A stretch of 64,000 nucleotides of DNA from Dictyobacter kobayashii (GTDB taxonomy: Bacteria; Chloroflexota; Ktedonobacteria; Ktedonobacterales; Ktedonobacteraceae), in NCBI RefSeq assembly GCF_003967555.1, contig NZ_BIFS01000002.1, forward strand, positions 2,758,874 through 2,822,873, read 5' to 3'. Within the stretch, counting starts at the first letter, position 1. Every line of letters starts with the position of its first letter. This document shows positions 47,304 to 56,389 of this stretch, piece after piece. Below the pieces are notes generated by a model. It had not been told where the DNA came from, ran no database searches, and saw only the letters and a list, made by a program, of their open reading frames with translations. The position numbers and the translations under genes were made by a program.

Positions 47304-49109
47304 TCAGACTAGCGTGGACATTTCATGTGTGGGTGGTGGATCTGGTTCAGGTACTCGTGGAATTTGGAACCAAAACGTCGATCCGTGACCGGGAGTGCTG
47401 ATGACTCCGGTATGCCCCTGATGCAACGCAATAATCATGCGATTGAGATAGAGACCAAGTCCTAAACCATTCATGGCAAAGTTCCCCGGTACGATAATAT
47501 CCGGGAGCTGATAAAATCGATCCCAAATCTTCTGCTGATTCTCAGCAGTTAAACCTGGCCCTTTGTCATGCACGGACACGCGAACATCGGTATTAGTAGA
47601 CATGATGTTCACTTCAACGGATGTATTCACGGGCGAATATTTCAGTGCATTACTGAGATAGTTGGCGACCACTTGCGTCAAGCGATCGGCATCGGCGATG
47701 AGAAGTGTTGCTTTCTCTTCTGGTGGATGCAGTACCACCTTGCGCTCAGGCATAGACATTTGAGCACCTTCAATGGCGGTTCTTACAATATCTTGCAGGT
47801 TACAAGGTGCCATCTGTAGCGTGAACGTGTTTCTTTGAATCCGAGACGTATCGAGCAGGTCGCTAATCATGCGTGCCTGCATATTGGCACCTACCACGGC
47901 ATGTTCTAGAGGTTCCTGGATACACGCCAATTTCTCCAGCACCGCACTTTTATCTGCATGTTGCTGCCTCATTTTATGGAGTCGGCGTAATGCCAGGTCA
48001 ACATTGCCTTTAAAGGTGGTAAGTGGCGTTCTCAGCTCATGGCTGGCCAGATTCACAAAAAGATCATACCGCCGGTTCGATTCTTTCAATGCCATTTCAC
48101 TCGCGCGTACCTCAGCCCAGTTTTGCAATAAATGGACGCGCTCAATTACCAGCGCAATCAGTTTCGCCGTTCCTACAATCAGCGCAATCTCTTCTTGAGG
48201 ATAAGCCATGGTGACATGCGCATATGTCGCATCCGTTTTGGCAATCACTAAAATTCCAATTAATTGGCCATGCAAGACCATCGGCGCGATCAGGCGGTAG
48301 CGGGCGCCAAAGTGTGTATGAGTTGTCACATATGGTTTTTGTTGAAGATCAAGGGGGACGACATGATTGGCATGGAGATCTGCAATAGCAGTTGCATCGA
48401 TATAGTCCCTGAGCGGAGTACCCTCTACTTCTTTACGCAATTGTTGTTGCTCACGAGCAGAAAGGCCGCTGATACCAATGATATGTTGGCGTTCATCTGG
48501 GGCCTCAAGCATGAAGATATCAATATAGCTACAACTGATAACTTGTGAAACCACTTCAGCAAGTAACTGCCCAGCCGCCATAATAGGAGCCACTTCCCCA
48601 GTTTCATCCTGTCCAAAGAAATGCTTTTGATCGGGAATCGTTGCGAACTCCTCTACGAGTTTCAGGAGGGAGGTAAATGCATTCAGTGTGTGATGCTCTT
48701 TCTCCCATTCGTGCGTGATATCACGCATGAGGGATGCGTATCCAATGAGCCGATTGTGCTGATCAAAGAGAGGTGAACTGGTTACATTGACCAGTAGTTC
48801 CCGGCCTGAAGAGAGATGCATCCAGGCGTCTTGCTGCTGAACATGATAATAAGGAGTGTGCTGAAGGCTACTGTCGACAGGTAATTGCCCTTGTTCGGTT
48901 CGTGCTCCAAAACGCTCAGGCCACTCTGAATAGTATCGTCCAATGATTTCTTCTGGTTGTAGCTCAAGCATTTTTTGTGAAGCCGTATTAATGTGCACAA
49001 CATAACCCGCCCGATTATAGAGGAATACACCAACAGTCATCGGTTCAAACACTGCCTGAAAGAGGGTTGTTAACTCGGGGTTCTCTTGTTGATTCCACTG
49101 TTCCCGCAA
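47304..49109 (-). CDS. PAS-GAF sensor histidine kinase
   Basis: 601 residues: PAS domain (about 12-135; GVFLYNRAGYVVHINTASQ), GAF-like domain (about 175-325), a linking helix, HisKA with phospho-His in NLASHELRTPLTTF (about 355), and HATPase_c with NYLSNALKYSP, DKGPGL and GLGLGLYL. No membrane helix is seen, so it senses something cytoplasmic. No response-regulator gene is adjacent. The start appears to be TTG (GAGG upstream), since no ATG is in frame. Confidence 0.92.
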   Translation of the reverse strand: MREQWNQQENPELTTLFQAVFEPMTVGVFLYNRAGYVVHINTASQKMLELQPEEIIGRYYSEWPERFGARTEQGQLPVDSSLQHTPYYHVQQQDAWMHLSSGRELLVNVTSSPLFDQHNRLIGYASLMRDITHEWEKEHHTLNAFTSLLKLVEEFATIPDQKHFFGQDETGEVAPIMAAGQLLAEVVSQVISCSYIDIFMLEAPDERQHIIGISGLSAREQQQLRKEVEGTPLRDYIDATAIADLHANHVVPLDLQQKPYVTTHTHFGARYRLIAPMVLHGQLIGILVIAKTDATYAHVTMAYPQEEIALIVGTAKLIALVIERVHLLQNWAEVRASEMALKESNRRYDLFVNLASHELRTPLTTFKGNVDLALRRLHKMRQQHADKSAVLEKLACIQEPLEHAVVGANMQARMISDLLDTSRIQRNTFTLQMAPCNLQDIVRTAIEGAQMSMPERKVVLHPPEEKATLLIADADRLTQVVANYLSNALKYSPVNTSVEVNIMSTNTDVRVSVHDKGPGLTAENQQKIWDRFYQLPDIIVPGNFAMNGLGLGLYLNRMIIALHQGHTGVISTPGHGSTFWFQIPRVPEPDPPPTHEMSTLV

Positions 49110-49674
49110 TGATTGGCCTCAATTCCTGGATTATATAGTATTCTTTACCAGGTCACAGAACATGTGTACGGGTTTGTTGCTACCAGACATCACATACCAA
49201 ACAGCTGCCCATGGTATGTCTTGGTAGGTATCTACAAGAAGTTTCATCGTAACAATGTGCCATTCATCGATGCGTTTGTTCATTTATTATAACATGGTAT
49301 ACAAAGTGATCTATAGACAATATGGAAGAGTGTGTCGATTGCCAGACCGATCGGACTTGAAAAGAAGCAGGGCAAGCGATTTTATCCTACCTGGAAGCCT
49401 TTTGCAGCCGGAAATGGTGTCATTTAGCCCTTGACTATGTCAGTCCGGAGATCTATAGAGAGTAGAAATTTTGACTCAAAGAAGAGTGGGCCATTTCGCT
49501 GAGAGGCTCTACAAGGCATCGGAGAGAGAGGAGAAATGGCTCTTCCTCCGTCTGTGTTTCTCTGAGGGATGCGCGGGTCTCCGGCCGCCTCTTTGCTCGC
49601 TTCCCTGGTTCTGTGGTATACTCGCCTCTGTTGGGTATTAACGAGATGATTCCCAACATCATAGGAAGGATACT
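49110..49674. other. Intergenic stretch without recognisable gene
   Basis: It carries an inverted repeat GGGCCATTTC with GAAATGGCTC (about 49488-49542) but no gene-like frame. The promoter of the large LuxR/STAND gene probably lies near 49590-49670. Confidence 0.55.
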
Positions 49675-52600
49675 ATGCCCAAACCACCTCAACACACGCT
49701 CATCTGGTCAAACGACCCCCCGCGCTATGAACTCCAAACCCAGGGACAATCTGTTCAATGGTTTCACTCAGGAGATGACTCCGCGTTCTCTGGCTGGTTG
49801 GAAATACACACCGCCTTTGCTTTTGTGGGGCAGGCTGGACGGCTTTCAGTCCTCAAAGAAGCCCGACCTCGTGGAAGCAGCTACTGGTACGCCTATCATA
49901 GGCAGGGTCAGCGCACCCGCAAACGCTATCTCGGACGCACGGATCAGGTCACGTTCGCTCGCTTAGAGCAGGAGGCACATGCCCTGATCGGAGAACCTGT
50001 GTCTGCCACAGCTCGGCCCAGGCCAGATGCGCCATCATCTGAGTTGAAGGGCCTGCTCCTTTCCAGCAAACTCTCGGTCCCCCGTCCACCGAGCTTTCTG
50101 GTAGAGCGTGCTCGCTTGCTGACTGAACTGGATCTCATCAGCACTCACCCGTTGACACTCATCTCAGCCTCTGCCGGGAGTGGCAAGACCACCCTGCTCT
50201 CGGCATGGGCAGCGTCAAAGAGGGGACAGGAACGCGGCGGGAGGACACAAGCAAGCGAGCAGGCGTTGGCCTGGCTCTCTCTTGAGGAGCTGGACAATGA
50301 CCCGATTCGCTTCTGGGACCTGGTCATTGCAGCCCTGCGCAGGTGCCATCCCGCTTTGGGAGAGACGGCACTCACCCTGTTGCACTCACCCCAATCTCTG
50401 CCGCTCTCAATCTGTCTTGCAGCCTTGCTTCAGGAAGTGGAACAGAACGCGCAAGGCCTCATCCTGCTTCTGGATGACTACCATGTGATCGCTGACCAGG
50501 CCATCATTGATTCCATGTTCTTTCTGGTCGAGCATCTGCCCACGAGCCTGCACCTGGTCTTGAGCAGCCGCACCGACCCTGATCTTCCGCTCTCGCGTTT
50601 ACGCGTGCGTGGACAACTCCTGGAGATTCGCGACCAGGATTTGCGTTTCAGCAAGCTTGAAGCTGCCAGCTTTCTGCGTAATGCCATGAGCCTGCCTCTC
50701 TCGGAAGACGACGTGAGCACCCTCTCCCAGCGGACGGAGGGTTGGATCGCCGGGCTGCATCTGGCCGCGCTCTCCCTGCGCAAACGGTCAGATCACGCTG
50801 CTTTTGTGAAAAACTTTGCGGGTACCCATCGGCATTTGCTGGATTATGTGCAGCAGGACATTCTCGCGCCGCTACCTGAGTCCCTCCAAAACTTTTTGCT
50901 GCAGACAGCGATTGTCCCTCGCATGAATGCGGCTCTCTGCCAGGCCGTTACCGATGCTTCAGGCGAGTCTGAGAGCCAGCAGAGATTACAGGCGTTGGAG
51001 CAGGCCAACCTCTTTCTCGTCCCGCTCGACGAGCAGCGCCAGTGGTATCGCTATCATGATCTCTTTCGAGAGGCCCTGCTCGCTCGTCTCCACTCCAGCC
51101 ATCCCCAACTGGTGCCGCTCTTGCACCTGCGAGCTGCCAGATTCTATGAGGCTCGAAGTGAGTGGCGCGAGGCTATTACCCACGCGTTGGCTGCCTCTGA
51201 CCACGTCTATGCCGCCTCCTTGATGGAGAGGGCTTCGGGATCGTTCTGGTCTCGTGGAGAAACAAAAACGCTGCATAGCTGGGTCTTCTCGCTGCCAGAC
51301 GCTGTTCTGTGTGAACACTTGTACCTGGCTCTTGGTGCCGCATTTCGCTTCTTCGACGCGGTGAATTTGAGTAGCCAGGAGATCTATGTTGGCATAGTTG
51401 CCCAGGTAGAGCACACCTTTACACGCCTCGAAGCGCTCCTTCCTCCTCCCCATACACGGCTGCGGCAGGAACAACCACACCGCGAGATCTCCAAATCCGA
51501 GGCGGTATGGATCGAGCAGCGTCTGCTCCAGTTGCGAGCCTTGATCGAACTCAGAGGAATCCTCAGGCAGAACGATGCCGGGCGCTTGCGGAATCTGATT
51601 CGTGAACTTGATGCGCTTCCTCCAGATGAGGATACCCATTGCAACATTATCCCGCTCTACCTCACCTTCTGGCTGACCACCATGTACCAGGAATACGGGG
51701 TTCCCCTGCTTCCCCGGCTCAGCGCGGCGAAGCAGCAGTTGTTGGAAGAAAGAGATCTCTTGATGGCGACCCGTGTCTTAAGCTGGTCAGCTCAAATCCG
51801 CTCGACATATGCCATCCAATTACATCAGGCACAGCAGGAATGTCTGGAAGCCCTCGCCCTGGCTGAACAGATTGGTGCGCATACTCCCTGGGAAGGCTAT
51901 CTGTATTATTGCCTGTTCGTGATCTCCTACGCCTGGAATCGGCTGGAAGAGGCCCCCGACTGGCTCCAGCGTTTGCGACGTCTTGCGCAAAACTGGCAAC
52001 ACATGCAACTCCTGGCCGTTACCGAGATTTTTTCAGCCCAGCTTGGGCTGGCAAGAGGAGATCTGGCAGCAGCAGAAGAGGCTCTACACCAGCTTAAAGC
52101 CCTGCTTGAGCAAGGTGGGCTGGCCTATCATGCTCCCTGGGTCACTGTTCTGCGCGTCAAATTGTGGCTGGCTCAGGGGAAGCTGGCAGAGGCAGCAGCA
52201 TGGGCGGCGCAAACCACCTTCTCCTCCGATGCCTGGAATCCCTTACGTCGCTGGGAACTGCTGATGCTGGTGCGGGTACTCGTGGCCCAACAGCACTACG
52301 AGCAGGCGGGCGAGATGCTCTCGCGCTTCAGTCACCACCTTGATCGAGAAGGTTCTGTTGACACGGTAGTCGAGTTTCTCGCCTTACACCTGCTCGCCTT
52401 GCATCACGCGGGCAAGAGTGCGCAAGCAATGTGCGTCGCGGCACGCCTGTTTGCGCTCACAGAACCAGAAGGCCATCTGCGTGTCTATCTCGATGAAGGG
52501 AGACCGATGCACCAGGCTCTGGCAGCGCTGCTGGACGTAGAGCCGAAGGATGATGAACCCGATGGAGCGGCTGTGGCCGTTTCTCGGCCCTACATCTTGC

Positions 52601-52914
52601 GCCTGCTGGCTGCCTTTGAACAAGAGGAAAAGTCAGAGAGCTCGCCTCATGTCCCTCTAATCCAAGCATCTCAAGCTGTGCCTGTTCCAGAACGCGCTGC
52701 ATCTGCCTCATCACAGATCATCGAGCCGCTGACCGAGCGTGAGCAGGAGGTTTTGCAGTGGCTTTCAGAGGGTGCCTCCAACCAGCAGATCGCCAACGAA
52801 CTCGTGATCCAGCTATCCACCGTTAAGAAACATGTCAGCAGTCTGCTCGCGAAACTGGGAGCAGAGAACCGCACTCAGGCGATTGCCCAGGCACGTGCCG
52901 CCTCTCTCCTCTAA
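49675..52914 (+). CDS. MalT-like STAND ATPase with LuxR-type HTH
   Basis: 1079 residues. N-terminal ~100 residues (WFHSGDDSAF, SYWYAYHRQGQRTRKRYLGR) resemble the arm-type DNA-binding module of integrases, an addition typical of Ktedonobacterial members. The STAND NTPase follows: Walker A SASAGSGKTT (about 163-173), Walker B LLLDDYHVI (about 263-271), and a helical repeat region to about 950. The C-terminal LuxR HTH (1017-1079; PLTEREQEVLQWLSEGASNQQIA) would bind DNA. The family activates transcription upon ligand and ATP binding. AGGAAGG precedes the ATG. No target is evident nearby. Confidence 0.93.
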   Translation: MPKPPQHTLIWSNDPPRYELQTQGQSVQWFHSGDDSAFSGWLEIHTAFAFVGQAGRLSVLKEARPRGSSYWYAYHRQGQRTRKRYLGRTDQVTFARLEQEAHALIGEPVSATARPRPDAPSSELKGLLLSSKLSVPRPPSFLVERARLLTELDLISTHPLTLISASAGSGKTTLLSAWAASKRGQERGGRTQASEQALAWLSLEELDNDPIRFWDLVIAALRRCHPALGETALTLLHSPQSLPLSICLAALLQEVEQNAQGLILLLDDYHVIADQAIIDSMFFLVEHLPTSLHLVLSSRTDPDLPLSRLRVRGQLLEIRDQDLRFSKLEAASFLRNAMSLPLSEDDVSTLSQRTEGWIAGLHLAALSLRKRSDHAAFVKNFAGTHRHLLDYVQQDILAPLPESLQNFLLQTAIVPRMNAALCQAVTDASGESESQQRLQALEQANLFLVPLDEQRQWYRYHDLFREALLARLHSSHPQLVPLLHLRAARFYEARSEWREAITHALAASDHVYAASLMERASGSFWSRGETKTLHSWVFSLPDAVLCEHLYLALGAAFRFFDAVNLSSQEIYVGIVAQVEHTFTRLEALLPPPHTRLRQEQPHREISKSEAVWIEQRLLQLRALIELRGILRQNDAGRLRNLIRELDALPPDEDTHCNIIPLYLTFWLTTMYQEYGVPLLPRLSAAKQQLLEERDLLMATRVLSWSAQIRSTYAIQLHQAQQECLEALALAEQIGAHTPWEGYLYYCLFVISYAWNRLEEAPDWLQRLRRLAQNWQHMQLLAVTEIFSAQLGLARGDLAAAEEALHQLKALLEQGGLAYHAPWVTVLRVKLWLAQGKLAEAAAWAAQTTFSSDAWNPLRRWELLMLVRVLVAQQHYEQAGEMLSRFSHHLDREGSVDTVVEFLALHLLALHHAGKSAQAMCVAARLFALTEPEGHLRVYLDEGRPMHQALAALLDVEPKDDEPDGAAVAVSRPYILRLLAAFEQEEKSESSPHVPLIQASQAVPVPERAASASSQIIEPLTEREQEVLQWLSEGASNQQIANELVIQLSTVKKHVSSLLAKLGAENRTQAIAQARAASLL

Positions 52915-53125
52915 ACAGCTTCCACCACCACCTGGGACGCGCGACAGCAGGTTCCCAGGTGGCAGGCGGTATCGACTTCGATTTTCCTCCCCAACGGAGA
53001 ACCCCAACACACCACTCTTTCCCTTCGCAATATTCTCCCTGCGGTAGACTTTTGACGACTGTCTCCAGGCTGTCTATGCGCTATGCTTGTGTGTGTGGAG
53101 AGAACCACACAGGGAGAAGCGGCTG

Positions 53126-53421
53126 ATGCACTATCACATTCGGATCAAAGGATACCTTGATCCTTTCTGACAGGACTGGTTAGCTGGACTCATGATGGTC
53201 CATGAGCCAGCTGGAACCACGAGGCTTGTCGGCCCTTGCCTGATCAGGCGGCCCTCTTTGGGGTGCTGCTCAAGATCCACCGTTTGGGTTTGATCTTGCT
53301 CTCCCTTGAGACATATGAGGCCGCCGAAGCGCAAGAACGGCGAAGGCGGGATGCAGACCATCCCGATGTAGCTTCATCGAAACAGACAGAACTGAAAACG
53401 CCTAAAGGAGAACTATTCATC
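53126..53421 (+). pseudogene. Small conserved protein, interrupted
   Basis: MHYHIRIKGYLDPF then a TGA (53168) where Trp is expected, followed by QDWLAGLMMVHEP, a one-base loss in CCC at about 53230, and LPDQAALFGVLLKIHRLGLILL. Small proteins with this HIRIxGxLxxxWxxWF pattern are common in Ktedonobacteria and Actinobacteria and have no known function. The reading runs on without a stop into the next gene. Confidence 0.6.
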
Positions 53422-53967
53422 ATGCAAGCACGAATGAGCAACCCGGCAACCATCCTTCCGGAGGTTCTGCAGCCCATCCAGGCGCTGCTCAAGGCCACTC
53501 GACAGGGTGGTGTGCCACAGAAGACGCTTGAGCTGGTCCATTTGCGCGCGAGCCAGATTAATGGCTGTAGCTACTGTGTGGACTATGGCGCGCGTAGCGC
53601 CAGGAAGGCCGGAGAAACAGATGAGCGGCTCTTTGCCGTGGTTGCCTGGAGAGAAACGCCCTACTTCACCGATGCGGAGCGTGCCGCGCTCGCGCTCACC
53701 GAGGCAGCCACACGTCTGGCCGATCAGGCTGACGCGGTCCCCGATGAGATCTGGGAAGAGGCCTGCCGGCACTACAACGAAAAGGAGTTGGCGGCGATTA
53801 TTCTCATGATTGCTACCACCAACCTCTTTAATCGCCTGAACGCCACGACCAGGCAGATTATTAGCGCCGACGCAAATGTGAGCCGGTGTCGAGCTCAAAT
53901 GCGTGCTTTTTTGAACAAAGAAAGAAATGATTATTTTTTTCGTTTCAATGGCTTCTCATTTATCTGA
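53422..53967 (+). CDS. AhpD/carboxymuconolactone-decarboxylase-like protein
   Basis: 181 residues from ATG 53422 (AAAGGAG upstream). Core LVHLRASQINGCSYCVDYGARSA carries the redox CxxC, but Gly replaces the His of the usual CxxCxxxH, so classic AhpD proton relay is altered. The middle ALTEAATRLAD and YNEKELAAIILMIATTNLFNRLNATTRQ are family-typical. From about residue 147 the sequence (after TTRQ) is repeat-derived: the element at 53863-54091 has replaced the native C-terminus. Confidence 0.82.
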   Translation: MQARMSNPATILPEVLQPIQALLKATRQGGVPQKTLELVHLRASQINGCSYCVDYGARSARKAGETDERLFAVVAWRETPYFTDAERAALALTEAATRLADQADAVPDEIWEEACRHYNEKELAAIILMIATTNLFNRLNATTRQIISADANVSRCRAQMRAFLNKERNDYFFRFNGFSFI

Positions 53968-54091
53968 GCAGGCTTCTCACCTGGTGTCAAGGTAAAGCGC
54001 AGCGGCCTTTATACCAGGTGAGAAGCCTGCTACACTCCCTGGGTCATTGAGTCAAAACGCGCCAGGATCGGCTCACATTTGCGTCGGCGCT
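53863..54091. repeat. 229-bp element with perfect 22-base inverted ends
   Basis: The 22 bases at 53863-53884 (AGCGCCGACGCAAATGTGAG...) are exactly complementary to 54070-54091. An internal hairpin (53968-53985 with 54013-54030) lies in the middle. The ends resemble blocks inside the adjacent IS21 left end (AGCGCCGGCG at 54178), so it may be an IS21-derived MITE. Confidence 0.65.
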
Positions 54092-54249
54092 GACAAGATG
54101 TCAAGGCCGGTGTAATCACGAGCCGATTGAGAATTGGCCGCCCTAGTGAAACGAACTCCAAAGAACAACATTCCATGAGCGCCGGCGAACAAATGCCGAC
54201 CAAACTGCGCCAGAATCAAGTGATCCCAACGCCGGCGCACAAACGCCGC

Positions 54250-55043
54250 TTACCGAACGCCGGTAGATTTGCCGCCGGTGGCGCTGAGAGCCACTTCCGG
54301 TGAGGCTGAGAGGCTCGTACGCTCGGTCTGACGCTCCTTCATGCGATAACTGCGCCCATTAATGGGGATAACCTCAGCATGGTGAAGCAGCCTGTCGAGC
54401 AGTGCTGTGGCAAGCACTTCATCCCCAGGAGAGCGCCCCATTGAGCAAAGCTCGTGTTGGAGGTCAGGATGATCGAGCCATGCTCATAGCGTGCCGTCAC
54501 CAACTCAAAGAAGTGGTGCGCCTGCTCCTGTGACAGCTTGGTGTAGCCGACTTCGTCGATGACCAGCAGACTGGGCGCGATATAGCGCCGCAGACGCTGC
54601 CGCATGAGGCCAGGATGCGATGCACTTTCCAGGGCCTGTGCGAGCTCAGCCAGGGTCGTAAACAACACGGAATGCCCTGCTGCGAGCGCTCGATCCGCCA
54701 ACGCCAAGCTCAAGTGTGTTTTGCCTGTCCCCGGAGGGCCGAGGAAGACTACATTGGTACAGGTTCGCACAAACGAGAGATCCGCCAGTTCCCGCAGTCG
54801 CCGTTCGGAAAGGGTCGGCTGAAAGGAGAAATCGAACCCATCCAAGGTCTTTTTTCCAGGAATGCGCGCCGCTTTGAGCCGCCGAGCGATGGCCTTCTGC
54901 TCACGTCCATCTAACTCCGCAGCCAGAGCTCGTTCCAGCAACATCTCATAGGTCCACTGCTCGTGCCGGGCCGCATTTAGGACGTGTGGCAGTGCTGCTT
55001 CCAAGTGCGTTAAGTTCAGTTGTTTGTATACTCCTTTCTTCAT
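54250..55043 (-). CDS. istB: IS21 helper ATPase IstB, one frameshift
   Basis: About 264 residues after restoration. AAA+ ATPase with Walker A GPPGTGKTH, Walker B LLVIDEVG, and C-terminal SIILTSNTSFAQWGALLGDEVLATALLDRLLHHAEV. It delivers the IstA transposase to target DNA. The frame breaks at CCCC 54423-54426 (plus strand); one more base gives LLGDEVLA. AGGAGGTGG supports the ATG at 55043, 20 bases after the istA stop. Confidence 0.92.
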
Positions 55044-55062
55044 GCGACCACCTCCTGCATGG

Positions 55063-56289
55063 TCACGACTCCACAATACTGATCATACTCCTGGAGGGAC
55101 GGCTTTCGACGTCCGGGGCAGGCTGCAAATGGCCTAAGGGCGTGGGCGCACGGCGGGTAGCTGAGACGGAGGCGACGGTCTTCCACTGGTCCGCGTGCGG
55201 CACGCTCTCTTGCGAGCGCGGTCGCTTCTCGATAGCAAACACCTGAGTGCCAGCCGACCAGACGGTGAGCAAGCCCTTGCGCTCACGTACCTGGACCTGT
55301 TTGCCTGCCAGTTGCAGCGTCCCTGGCAGCCCATACAGCACGCCATCGTAGGAGACGTAGCCATCCCAGGTGACTTTGCGCTCTTCGGTGGCGAAGCGTT
55401 CCCAAGCAAAGTCTTGGGGCAAGGGCAGCAGCTTCTCTTCGGCAAGGCGATCCACGGGCCGTGCATGGGTCGTGCGATGCACACGGGAGTTGATACGCTC
55501 GCACCACGCATGCGCCTGGCGATTGAGATCATCCAGATCGGTAAAGGTGACCCCACCCCATAAACTCTTCTTGACATGGCTGACTGTACGCTCGACTTTG
55601 CCCTTCGTTTGTGGTGTGTACGGCTTGCAGACGCGTGCGCCAACTCCAATGGAAACCATGAAATCGGCAAAGCGGGGATTCCACCGCGGCTTGTTCTCCT
55701 CCATTTCTAAGAGGACGCTCTTCATGCGATCCGTCAGCGCAACCTTCGTTAAGCCACCAAAGTACTCAAATGCCTCCATTAAGCAGCGGATGAGCGTGGG
55801 TGTGTCGCAACGCTTCACAAAGGTCACAAAGCGCATGCGTGAATAGCCAAGGATAGCCGTAAATCCATAAAATTTACGCATCTGACCCTCATGCTCGTAT
55901 ACAAACTCGCCCCAATCGAATTGAACCTGCTCTCCTGGATTGGTTTCGTATCGTTGTACGGGCGCGTGGCCAGCCACTGCAGCCCGCAGCGGCTGCACGT
56001 ATTCCTTGAGGATACTGATCCTGCCGGTGTAGCCCATCTTCTGTAACCGCTCGAAGATCACCTCGCAATTGGTGCAATGGTCTTCCATGACCCACTTCTT
56101 GATCTGTTCTTTAAATGGATCAAGCTTGGAGGGACGCACCGGACGCGGTTTCGGGATCACCGCCTCGGGATGTTTCAAGTATTTGCGTACCGTTGTGCGT
56201 GAGATCTCCAACTCCTGAGCAATTTCCTGTACATTCTTCCCCTGTGTGTAAAGATCGTGTATTGTTAGCACTGTCTGACTCCTAAGCAT
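55063..56289 (-). CDS. istA: IS21 transposase IstA
   Basis: 408 residues: N-terminal HTH (NVQEIAQELEISRTTVRKYL), DDE integrase core (VQFDWGEF, KVALTDRMKSVLL, CKPYTPQTKGKVERTVSH), and a beta-barrel C-terminal domain. The frame is intact, so the element may be active if IstB is too. AGGAG lies before the ATG. Confidence 0.94.
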   Translation of the reverse strand: MLRSQTVLTIHDLYTQGKNVQEIAQELEISRTTVRKYLKHPEAVIPKPRPVRPSKLDPFKEQIKKWVMEDHCTNCEVIFERLQKMGYTGRISILKEYVQPLRAAVAGHAPVQRYETNPGEQVQFDWGEFVYEHEGQMRKFYGFTAILGYSRMRFVTFVKRCDTPTLIRCLMEAFEYFGGLTKVALTDRMKSVLLEMEENKPRWNPRFADFMVSIGVGARVCKPYTPQTKGKVERTVSHVKKSLWGGVTFTDLDDLNRQAHAWCERINSRVHRTTHARPVDRLAEEKLLPLPQDFAWERFATEERKVTWDGYVSYDGVLYGLPGTLQLAGKQVQVRERKGLLTVWSAGTQVFAIEKRPRSQESVPHADQWKTVASVSATRRAPTPLGHLQPAPDVESRPSRSMISIVES

Positions 56290-56389
56290 GGTCGGTCTCC
56301 TGAGAATATTGTTGTGTTTATATCCTCAGTCTACCGCCTTCTTGGGGTCGGTCAATTCTTCACCGGCTCGAGTATACACCGTCCTTAAT

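Noticed and set aside
53413..53898. Minus-strand frame opposite the AhpD-like gene
   Set aside because: Antisense shadow; plus strand has the CxxC domain and ribosome site.
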